Source of the DNA: Rudanella sp.
Lineage (GTDB): Bacteria; Bacteroidota; Bacteroidia; Cytophagales; Spirosomataceae
Length of the DNA: 7,826 nucleotides
Reading direction: 5' to 3'
NCBI GenBank assembly: GCA_026785985.1
Contig: JAJAYX010000260.1
Location: 1-7,826, forward strand
Part shown: in pieces, positions 1 to 6,389 of the stretch
Numbering within the stretch: position 1 is the first letter of the stretch
How the letters are laid out: the number at the start of each line of letters is the position of its first letter
The notes under the pieces: generated by a model
Told to the model about the DNA's origin: nothing
Database searches by the model: none
Seen by the model: only the letters and a program-made list of their open reading frames with translations
Made by a program: the position numbers and the translations under genes

Positions 1-543
1 CACTATTTTTTTGCCGGCGTGAAATGTCTGGGCGCGGCACTTGAGTCGCTTCACCAGGGGGGGACGGAAACTCACTTTGGCCGCCCGGAACCACAACCCC
101 TGAAACAGAAATGTGGGCCAGGTGTCGAGCGTTGAGAAGGAGTAATAATCAGTTAGTTTGGCTTGCGAACGCGGTTTCAGAACCCCGCTTTGCAGGCCGT
201 TGGTCACGCTGCCCCGTTCTTCGTTGAGGGTATAGGGCATATCCCAATCGGTGTTGTTCACCAGGTGAACAGCGAACTCACGGTCGTTTTGGGCGACAAA
301 TGCCATGTAAATACCCTGATTAGACAGGATCACGGGGCCGCGTGGGGCCTGAGGCTCGGCGTTACCTGTGGGCCGCAATAGCTGCTCGGCTTCCATGGGT
401 GATACCACCACCACTTCGGAACGCATCACCGGAATACGAAACCCGTCTTCGATTTCTATTTCAATTTGATTGCCAGTCAGAAAGCGCGTGACCACGCCCT
501 GTTCCTTTGCCCGAACCATGCGGACTTTATCACCAATATTCAT
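1..543 (-). CDS. DUF2027/Smr-type domain protein, N-terminal part (C-terminus off left edge)
   Basis: The reading frame stays open from an ATG at 543-541 to the left edge, giving 181 residues (MNIGDKVRMVRAKEQG...). Residues 1-48 form a small beta-rich segment (GDKVR, QGVVTRF, IEIEIEDGFRIPV, SEVVVVS) of the kind that opens Bacteroidota DUF2027 proteins. Residues 51-68 are a probable linker. From about 69 the DUF2027 beta-sandwich-like part follows (PVILSNQGIYMAF, FAVHLVNNTDW, then a basic stretch PPLVKRLKCR at 161-170). In this family, from memory, a C-terminal Smr domain (a MutS2-type nuclease or DNA-binding module) usually follows; that part is outside the window, so its presence is inferred. 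There is no signal peptide, so the protein is probably cytoplasmic. Its cellular role is not established. It is transcribed divergently from the SusC operon and is probably functionally unrelated to it. A perfect TAnnTTTG promoter element lies 48 bases upstream and supports the chosen start. Family assignment is confident; function is not. Confidence 0.85.
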   Translation of the reverse strand, partial: MNIGDKVRMVRAKEQGVVTRFLTGNQIEIEIEDGFRIPVMRSEVVVVSPMEAEQLLRPTGNAEPQAPRGPVILSNQGIYMAFVAQNDREFAVHLVNNTDWDMPYTLNEERGSVTNGLQSGVLKPRSQAKLTDYYSFSTLDTWPTFLFQGLWFRAAKVSFRPPLVKRLKCRAQTFHAGKKIV

Positions 544-563
544 AATTTCTGTGGGGTCAGTAT

Positions 564-588
564 GTGTAGCGTGTGCACAACACTATAC
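564..588. repeat. Imperfect dyad at the predicted transcription start of the minus-strand gene
   Basis: The core is a perfect 8-base palindrome, TGTGCACA, at 572-579. Beyond it GTGTAG (564-569) pairs with CTATAC (583-588), allowing one G-T pair, one mismatch and one bulged base. The element lies just downstream of the -7 motif at 591-598, so it covers the expected transcription start and early leader of the minus-strand gene. It could be an operator or part of a 5' leader hairpin. The symmetry is seen directly; a regulatory role is inference. Confidence 0.35.
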
Positions 589-590
589 TG

Positions 591-598
591 CAAAAGTA
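591..598 (-). promoter_or_regulatory. Bacteroidota -7 promoter element for the DUF2027-type gene
   Basis: Read on the minus strand these bases are TACTTTTG, an exact match to the Bacteroidota primary-sigma -7 consensus TAnnTTTG. The motif ends 48 bases before the ATG at 543, which predicts a leader of roughly 40 bases. The -33 element is weak: the nearest TTG on the same strand is only 14 bases upstream of the motif, shorter than the usual spacing of about 19-21. The position and exact match make this the best-supported promoter in the window. Confidence 0.6.
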
Positions 599-603
599 GC
601 AGA

Positions 604-645
604 AACCAGCATCAACGCATCTTGCATGTATCTACGGTGCTGGTT
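604..645. repeat. 8-base perfect inverted repeat upstream of the minus-strand promoter
   Basis: AACCAGCA at 604-611 and TGCTGGTT at 638-645 are exact reverse complements, separated by 26 bases. The arm centres are 34 bases apart, about three helical turns. The inner arm lies 6 bases upstream of the -7 element of the divergent gene, over its expected -33 region. This fits a paired operator for a dimeric regulator, but an 8-base match in a region this size can occur by chance. Confidence 0.35.
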
Positions 646-719
646 ACAATGGGAACTATCCAGAATTATATCACAAACATACAATCAATGGCTATTCGTA
701 TTTACTATGAACTATTTTA

Positions 720-752
720 TTGCACTTATCATATTTATCAAAATTTTATTTG
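720..752 (+). promoter_or_regulatory. Weak candidate promoter for the SusC operon
   Basis: TTTATTTG at 745-752 matches five of the six fixed positions of TAnnTTTG, and a TTG at 720-722 lies 22 bases upstream as a possible -33 element. Initiation near 759 would give a leader of about 90 bases before the ATG at 848. A rival -7 candidate, TTCATTTG at 795-802, matches equally well but has no recognisable -33 element. AT-rich sequence makes such partial matches common, so this is only a candidate. Confidence 0.25.
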
Positions 753-769
753 ACATTTTAATCGTAATA

Positions 770-790
770 GAAAATTAAAATTCTAATTTC
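770..790. repeat. Short AT-rich inverted repeat in the SusC leader
   Basis: AAATTA at 772-777 and TAATTT at 784-789 are exact reverse complements around a 6-base spacer. The match extends to G770 and C790 if one A is bulged. It lies between the candidate promoter and the SusC start. It may be a leader hairpin or an operator half-site pair, but in AT-rich DNA a chance origin is quite possible. Confidence 0.2.
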
Positions 791-847
791 AGGCTTCATT
801 TGCGGTATTCCGCTTCCATCCTAACAAGCTACTTTTTAATTTATCTT

Positions 848-3800
848 ATGAGATTATCTCTACTATTGTTTAGCCTCTTTTTGCCTATACTTGCCCTTGC
901 TCAACAGCGCGTTGTTAAGGGTAAGCTGGTCGATAGTGTCGAGCGGAAACCACTGCCTGGCACAACCATAACGGCAAAAAAAAGCACATTGGGCACCGTC
1001 ACCGATGCGCAGGGTCTCTACCAGATTACCGTTTCGGATAATAACACGGTACTCGTTTTCTCAGCGGTGGGCTTCCAGACTCAGGAAGTCACCGTTGGCA
1101 GTCGGGAGGCTATTGACATTGAGCTGGTAGCCGATACCAAGCAACTGAGCGAGGTGGTCGTAACAGCCGCCGGTATCAAGCGCGACAAAAACGCCCTCGG
1201 CTATTCGGTCACGACACTCGACGCGACCAAACTCGCGCAACGCTCTGAACCTGACCCACTTCGCGCCCTGACAGGTAAAGTAGCGGGCGTGAATATTCAG
1301 GGATCGGGTGGGGCCGCCGGTGGAGCTACCAACATCACGATTCGCGGCAACTCGTCGCTCGGCAACAACAACCAGCCCTTGTTTGTGGTCGATGGTGTGC
1401 CGTTCGATAACTCCAGCTTCGGCAATGCCGATGGCTTTGTGGGTGGGTCGACCGTTACCAACCGGGCTTTCGACATAGACCCCAACAACATTCTGACGAT
1501 GACGGTGTTGAAGGGTGCAGCCGCAGCCGCCCTCTATGGCTCACGGGCGGCTAATGGGGCCATTATAATCACCACCAAAGCCGGAAAAAGCCAGAGCCGC
1601 AAAGGGTTGGAAATCACCTACAACATGGGCTACTCCACGGAAACCGTTGCTGGTCTGCCCGACTATCAGACCAGCTATGGCCAAGGCACCAATTTCGATT
1701 ACCGCAGTGGGGTCTTTGGCTCATGGGGGCCACCGTACGCCGGGATCCCGAGTTTGATTCCCACGCGCCAAACCATTCCGCATCCACTCACGACCAACAA
1801 CCGCTACCCGTCGGCGGTGTTCCCGCAAAATTATCAGGCCGATGGCATCACGCCGATTCAGGTGCCGTACCAGTCGTATGGACAATACAACGCTAAAAAT
1901 TTCTTTCGCCAGGGTAACGTCTTTGAAAACGCGCTCTCGGTATCGACGGGTAACGCAAAAGGTAACTTCACCGTTGGCTTGTCGCGGACGGGCAACCAGG
2001 GCGTAGTGCGTGAGAACGAGATTACCCGAACCGGGGTGAACATTGGCGGAAACGCCCAGTTAGACAACAAATTCTACGTCAGTGGCGCGTTGAACTACGT
2101 AAACACCGTGCAGCGGTCGCCCCAGGTAACGGCGGCAAACGGCAGCGGTGCCTCGGTTATGGACATTCTGATGTTCGTGCCAACCAGCTTCGACCTGACG
2201 GGCTTCGCCAATACCAATCCCCTGAACGGCAACAATGCCTATGACCGGGTGGGCACCGACAACCCCTATTGGTCGGTGGTTAACAGCCCTACCACCAGCA
2301 AAGTAGATCGGTACTACGGGAACGTGGTAGTGGGCGTTGATCCGTTGCCCTGGTTGAATATTCAAAACACGATTGGCTTCAATGCCTACACCGACCGGCG
2401 CGTGGTGGTCAACGGCAAAGGGGGCGATTACTTCCCGAACGGCAACATCACCAACGACAATATTTACCGGCAGGAGTTGGACAATACCCTGCTCGTGACG
2501 GCCACCAAACAGCTTACCGAAAACTTTGGTCTGAAAGCTATTGTGGGCAACAACGTGAACCAGCGACTGACCGAACGCCAAGTTGTGTTTGGGGACAATA
2601 TTATTTTCCGGGGCATTAACTCACTGAATAACACCAGTGTAACTATTCCTCGGGTGCTGCCCAACAACCGAAATAATTTTAAGCAACGCTACTTTGCCTT
2701 CTTTACCGACATTTCTTTAGACTACAAAAACTTCGCTTTCCTGAACCTCGTCGCCCGGAACGACGTGTCGTCAACGCTGCCCGCCAGCAACCGGAGCTAT
2801 CTATACGGCGGGGCCAATGCCTCGCTGATCTTTACGGAAGCGTTCAACGTACCCAAAAACATTTTGTCGTTCGGAAAACTCAGGGCGGGCTATACCCAGG
2901 TTGGTAACGAAGCTACGCCCTATCAGACCCAAACGGTTTTTATTGCCAACCCGGTGTTGGGTGCCGGCACCGGCACGGGCGGCATTGCTTCGCCATTCAA
3001 CGGGCAAAGCACGCTGACCGAGTCTGACTTGTTGGCCAACGCTTCGTTGAAACCGGAGTTTATTACCGAACTAGAATTGGGAACGGAACTGCAGTTTTTT
3101 AATAACCGCATTGGAATAGACATCACGTACTACAACAAAATCAGTACGTCGCAGATTTTTACGGTCAATGCGGCCCCGTCAACGGGCTACACCCAGAAAG
3201 TGATTAACCTCGGTCGGTCGTCCAACGAGGGAATTGAGATTGGGTTTACGGCCTCCCCCGTGAAACGCTCCAACGGATTTACCTGGGACATTTCGGCGGC
3301 TTTCACCTGGAACCGGAATATCGTGCGGGATATTGGCTCGCTAAAAGAACTACCCTACGGCGGGTTCTCGGATCTGGGCAGCGTTCACATTGCGGGACAA
3401 CCCTACGGACAGATTCGCGGCTCGACCTATGCCCGCGACGACGAAGGGAACATGCTGGTAAACCCCAACACGGGCAAGCCCATTCTGAGCGGTAAAACAG
3501 CGGCCATTGGCAACCCAAACCCTGACTTTATTCTCGGTGTAACCAATACGTTTACCTACAAAGGGGTGACCCTGAGTGCTTTGTTCGACTGGAAGCAGGG
3601 GGGCGACATGTATTCGTTCACAGCTTACGAACTGCTGAGTCGGGGATCCACACGCGATACCGAAGACCGCGAAACCATATTAGTTGGGCCGGGGGTGCTG
3701 GGCGATGTGAATACGCTGAAACCGATTTTGGGGGCCGAAGGCAAGAAAATTCCGAACAACATTGGCATTGCCGTAGCCGATTATTATTTCTCGGGCGGTT

Positions 3801-4093
3801 TTGGGCCGGGCGGTGCGGGGGAGGTCAACGTGTTCGATGCAACGGTTTTCCGGTTTCGCGAGGTATCGCTGGGCTACCAAATGCCAAAGAAATGGTTGGC
3901 AAAAACACCGTTTGGCTCAGTGGTGCTGTCCTTAAGTGGACGTAACCTCTGGTATCTGGCACCGAACTTCCCAAAGTACCTGAACTTCGATCCCGAAGTG
4001 AGTTCAACCGGGGCTGGCAATTCGCAAGGCTTCGATTTTATTGGAATTCCAACCACCCGCCGAATGGGCGTAAACCTGCGGTTTAGTTTTTAA
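848..4093 (+). CDS. SusC/RagA-family TonB-dependent outer-membrane transporter
   Basis: This 1081-residue protein is the transport barrel of a SusCD complex, moving ligands across the outer membrane with TonB energy. Residues 1-18 are a Sec signal peptide (MRLSLLLFSLFLPILALA, then QQ). Residues 22-98 form a CarboxypepD_reg-like beta-sandwich (VVKGKLVD, PLPGTTI, GLYQITV, VGFQTQEV). Residues 100-110 (LSEVVVTAAGI) are the TonB-box-like segment typical of the family. The plug follows, with the SusC signature: RGNSSLG (166-172), FVVDGVPFDN (179-188), and LKGAAAAALYGSRAANGAII (221-240). The rest is a 22-strand-type barrel ending in RMGVNLRFSF, with the terminal aromatic residue expected of a beta-signal. 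Length is normal. There is no STN domain, so sigma/anti-sigma signalling through this protein is unlikely. The frame extends upstream to a TTG at 800, but the ATG at 848 gives a clean signal peptide. The SusD partner begins 28 bases downstream. The substrate cannot be read from the sequence. Confidence 0.96.
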   Translation: MRLSLLLFSLFLPILALAQQRVVKGKLVDSVERKPLPGTTITAKKSTLGTVTDAQGLYQITVSDNNTVLVFSAVGFQTQEVTVGSREAIDIELVADTKQLSEVVVTAAGIKRDKNALGYSVTTLDATKLAQRSEPDPLRALTGKVAGVNIQGSGGAAGGATNITIRGNSSLGNNNQPLFVVDGVPFDNSSFGNADGFVGGSTVTNRAFDIDPNNILTMTVLKGAAAAALYGSRAANGAIIITTKAGKSQSRKGLEITYNMGYSTETVAGLPDYQTSYGQGTNFDYRSGVFGSWGPPYAGIPSLIPTRQTIPHPLTTNNRYPSAVFPQNYQADGITPIQVPYQSYGQYNAKNFFRQGNVFENALSVSTGNAKGNFTVGLSRTGNQGVVRENEITRTGVNIGGNAQLDNKFYVSGALNYVNTVQRSPQVTAANGSGASVMDILMFVPTSFDLTGFANTNPLNGNNAYDRVGTDNPYWSVVNSPTTSKVDRYYGNVVVGVDPLPWLNIQNTIGFNAYTDRRVVVNGKGGDYFPNGNITNDNIYRQELDNTLLVTATKQLTENFGLKAIVGNNVNQRLTERQVVFGDNIIFRGINSLNNTSVTIPRVLPNNRNNFKQRYFAFFTDISLDYKNFAFLNLVARNDVSSTLPASNRSYLYGGANASLIFTEAFNVPKNILSFGKLRAGYTQVGNEATPYQTQTVFIANPVLGAGTGTGGIASPFNGQSTLTESDLLANASLKPEFITELELGTELQFFNNRIGIDITYYNKISTSQIFTVNAAPSTGYTQKVINLGRSSNEGIEIGFTASPVKRSNGFTWDISAAFTWNRNIVRDIGSLKELPYGGFSDLGSVHIAGQPYGQIRGSTYARDDEGNMLVNPNTGKPILSGKTAAIGNPNPDFILGVTNTFTYKGVTLSALFDWKQGGDMYSFTAYELLSRGSTRDTEDRETILVGPGVLGDVNTLKPILGAEGKKIPNNIGIAVADYYFSGGFGPGGAGEVNVFDATVFRFREVSLGYQMPKKWLAKTPFGSVVLSLSGRNLWYLAPNFPKYLNFDPEVSSTGAGNSQGFDFIGIPTTRRMGVNLRFSF

Positions 4094-4121
4094 TTCCGTC
4101 CGAATGCCAAACACAACTTCT

Positions 4122-5723
4122 ATGAAATTCATAACCACCTTACGAGCCGTTTCCTTGCTCTGCCTCCTGCTGGTGGCTGGCTCTTGCAACGAGTTCGTCA
4201 GCATTAACAACGACCCCAATAACCCAACAACCCCGGTGCTGGAACTGCTGTTGCCAGCCACCCAGGTATCAATGGCCGGTAGTATGCGCGACTTAAACCA
4301 GGGTACGTCTATTGTGATGCAGCATATGTTCACGATTGCCGCAAGTCGCAACTTTCAGGATGGTACTGATTATCAGTCATCCTGGAACTCATTATATACC
4401 CAGGGGCTGAACGACATTGAAACCATCATCCGCGAAGGAACGCGCCTGAATCGTTGGGATTATGTCTCGATTGCAAAATTGGAAAAAGCCTATCTGTACA
4501 GCCTGATGGTTGATATGTGGGGCGACATTCCGTACCGCGATTCATCGAAGGGCCCCAGTACCGAAGACCCGGCGTTCGAAAGTGGAGCCGTTATTTACGA
4601 CAAACTCTTTATTCTGATTGATGAGGCCTTAGCCGATGCCAATAAAGGAGCCTTCGCGATTCAGCCAGCCGCTGCCGATATCATTTACAGAGGTGATAAA
4701 GCGGCCTGGATTCGCATGGGTAACTCGCTGAAATTGAAGCTATTTAATCAGATTCGCTTAGTGCAGCCTGATAAAGCGAGGGTAGGCATTGCGGCTTTAC
4801 TGACCGCCAACGCACCGCTGATTACGACCAACACCCAGGATTTTGCCTTCCGGTTCGGCACCACCGAAACGCCCGCTAACCGCCATCCCTGGCACCGCAG
4901 CGAATACCAGCCTACCAAAGCGTTTTACATGAGCCAGAATTTTATGGAGCGACTGTTTAGTACCGATGATCCCCGAATACGATATTTTTTCTACCGCCAA
5001 ACGTCGAACTTCACGGTTGGTTTCACGCCAACGGGTAACGGCTATTTTGGTCGCTACACGGGCGATGCTACTGCCGCGCCCAACGATCAGTCGCTGCGGG
5101 CTACGGTTGGGGTCTATCCGGCGGGTGGCTTGTACGATGCCGGCCCGATTAACAACCTGACGGCAGCTAACAACGTGTTTATTACCAATTCAGGGGCAAC
5201 GGCAACGCCCAAAGTCGTAACCAATACTGATGGCAGTGGCAGTGGTGTGTTGCCGTTTATGACCAACGCGATGGTGAGGTTCACATTGGCCGAAGCCGCG
5301 CTGACTTTAGGCACGGCGGGCGACCCAAGGCAGTTGTTTCAGGAGGGTATTACGGCCAGTTTGAGCAGCATTAACACGATTGCTACGTCGGGCGGCAATT
5401 CGGCCCCGGCTTTAGCAACGGCTACCAGCACCTCGTTTGTGGCAAACCGGACAGCACAATACGATGCCGCCAATGCCGATGGGAAACTAAACGCCGTGAT
5501 GACCCAGAAATACATTGCCCTTTTCGGTAATGGCATGGAAGCCTACAACGATTATCGCCGGACTGGTTTCCCCCTGTTGCCTGCCCCGATTGCCCCGTTG
5601 AACACGTTCCCCCTGCGCCTGAGCTACTCTGTAACCGAGCTTTCGACCAATTCGAACGTCTCCGATAAAGCCGATAAACTGCAAACCGCCCAGCAAATCA
5701 CCCCCGTTTTCTGGGATAAGTAA
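4122..5723 (+). CDS. SusD/RagB-family lipoprotein (SusD-like_2 type)
   Basis: This 533-residue surface lipoprotein is the ligand-capturing lid of the SusCD importer encoded with the upstream transporter. A lipoprotein signal peptide ends at Cys22 (LLLVAGSC), followed by NEFVSINNDPNNPT, the N-terminal hallmark of this SusD subfamily. Further family motifs are AKLEKAYLYSLMVDMWGDIPY (ending at residue 138; broken here as AKLEKAYLYS and LMVDMWGDIPY), AVIYDKLF, and near the end AYNDYRRTGFP (residues 474-484). The fold in this family is an alpha-helical TPR-like scaffold. An in-frame ATG at 4104 would add six residues (MPNTTS); I prefer 4122 because MKFITTLR gives a standard charged n-region. The residues after Cys22 (N, E, F, V) are not a strong lipoprotein-export signal, yet SusD proteins are surface exposed as a class. 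No Shine-Dalgarno sequence is seen. The next gene starts 15 bases after the stop. Confidence 0.94.
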   Translation: MKFITTLRAVSLLCLLLVAGSCNEFVSINNDPNNPTTPVLELLLPATQVSMAGSMRDLNQGTSIVMQHMFTIAASRNFQDGTDYQSSWNSLYTQGLNDIETIIREGTRLNRWDYVSIAKLEKAYLYSLMVDMWGDIPYRDSSKGPSTEDPAFESGAVIYDKLFILIDEALADANKGAFAIQPAAADIIYRGDKAAWIRMGNSLKLKLFNQIRLVQPDKARVGIAALLTANAPLITTNTQDFAFRFGTTETPANRHPWHRSEYQPTKAFYMSQNFMERLFSTDDPRIRYFFYRQTSNFTVGFTPTGNGYFGRYTGDATAAPNDQSLRATVGVYPAGGLYDAGPINNLTAANNVFITNSGATATPKVVTNTDGSGSGVLPFMTNAMVRFTLAEAALTLGTAGDPRQLFQEGITASLSSINTIATSGGNSAPALATATSTSFVANRTAQYDAANADGKLNAVMTQKYIALFGNGMEAYNDYRRTGFPLLPAPIAPLNTFPLRLSYSVTELSTNSNVSDKADKLQTAQQITPVFWDK

Positions 5724-5738
5724 TCAATTGTGAAATCC

Positions 5739-6365
5739 ATGAAAAAACTCATTTTATACCTTTCGCTTCTTTCAGTGGTTTTGCTCGATGCCTGCAAAAC
5801 CGAAGACTACGTTTGGGAAAACTGGTCGTACACTGCCGTTCCACTCGTGGCGGTCAATACCAGCAAGTCGGCTTTGCCAACAGTGGCGACGGCCACCACG
5901 TCTTTTTTCGACCTCGGGGCAGCCAACCTCGGCGCACAGGAATTTGAATACACGCTGAAATGGGAAGGGTTCGGAAAGGCCGAAGTAAAATCAATTCAGG
6001 TGTATCTGGGCTTCGTGAAAGCACCGGCAACGGGTAATCCGGCTTATCCAATTGTGCTTTCGCAGCCGGGCGGGGTGTATCCGAGCGTAACGCAGTACCC
6101 GTTGCCAAGCCGGGTCGTTGCTGCCGATAAACTGTATGAAACCGTTACGCAGTTTCCGAAAACGTTTACCGTTACGGCAGCCCAGATGGCAGCGTTCACT
6201 GGAACAAACCTCAGCACGGTGGTTCAAAACGACTACTTTGTCTTTAAATTCACGCTGAATCTGGCCGATGGTCGCCAGATTGCGGGCTTTCAGGAAAACG
6301 TGTGCGATGAAGCCCGTGGCGAAGTCGGTGACTGCCGGGTGGGTGTTCGCTTCCGTAGAAAATAA
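5739..6365 (+). CDS. Uncharacterised small lipoprotein encoded after SusD
   Basis: This 208-residue protein is not one I recognise. It opens with a short signal peptide (MKKLILYLSLLSVVLLDA) and a lipobox LDAC with lipidated Cys19; Asp at -2 is unusual. The residues after the cysteine, KTED, resemble the lysine-plus-acidic lipoprotein export signal that sends Bacteroidota lipoproteins to the cell surface. The body is rich in alternating hydrophobic, Thr and aromatic residues (FEYTLKWEGFG, VKSIQVYLGFV, YFVFKFTLNLADG), suggesting one or two beta-sandwich or Ig-like domains. The C-terminus has two cysteines, 189 and 199, likely a disulphide, and ends RVGVRFRRK. Gene position matches that of accessory surface-binding lipoproteins in SusCD loci, so ligand binding is a reasonable inference only. 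A GTG at 5730 could add three residues; the ATG at 5739 is preferred. The frame ends in tandem stops (TAATAA). Confidence 0.88.
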   Translation: MKKLILYLSLLSVVLLDACKTEDYVWENWSYTAVPLVAVNTSKSALPTVATATTSFFDLGAANLGAQEFEYTLKWEGFGKAEVKSIQVYLGFVKAPATGNPAYPIVLSQPGGVYPSVTQYPLPSRVVAADKLYETVTQFPKTFTVTAAQMAAFTGTNLSTVVQNDYFVFKFTLNLADGRQIAGFQENVCDEARGEVGDCRVGVRFRRK

Positions 6366-6389
6366 TAAATGTCAACTATCAACTTAACC

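Larger units (their letters stand above)
544..847. other. Divergent intergenic regulatory region
   Basis: This 304-base stretch separates the two divergent transcription units. It has no convincing gene: short frames crossing it have no family resemblance and run into the minus-strand coding region. The half next to the minus-strand gene (about 544-660) is mixed in composition and holds a consensus -7 element and two dyad symmetries. The half next to SusC (about 660-800) is very AT-rich, as is common upstream of Bacteroidota operons. No riboswitch fold, tRNA or sigma-independent terminator was recognised. Confidence 0.8.

Noticed and set aside
163..381. Plus-strand 72-codon frame over the left-edge gene
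   Set aside because: It is the complementary shadow of the DUF2027-type coding sequence, which has clear family character.
750..755. TTGACA resembling a sigma-70 -35 box
   Set aside because: No suitable -10 hexamer lies 16-18 bases downstream, and Bacteroidota use the -33/-7 promoter type instead.
466..778. Two overlapping plus-strand reading frames of about 95-102 codons leading toward SusC
   Set aside because: Their 5' parts are antisense to the well-supported DUF2027-type gene and the rest lies in AT-rich intergenic DNA; the products have erratic composition and no family resemblance.
800..847. Upstream TTG extension of SusC by 16 residues
   Set aside because: It adds a second hydrophobic stretch before an already ideal signal peptide that starts at the ATG at 848.
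2060..2581. Minus-strand frame of 173 codons inside SusC
   Set aside because: It is fully antisense to conserved barrel sequence and has a His/Val-rich composition typical of reverse-frame translation; no start context or family match.
4094..4121. Possible terminator or attenuator between SusC and SusD
   Set aside because: The 28-base gap has no hairpin with a T-run; the genes look co-transcribed.
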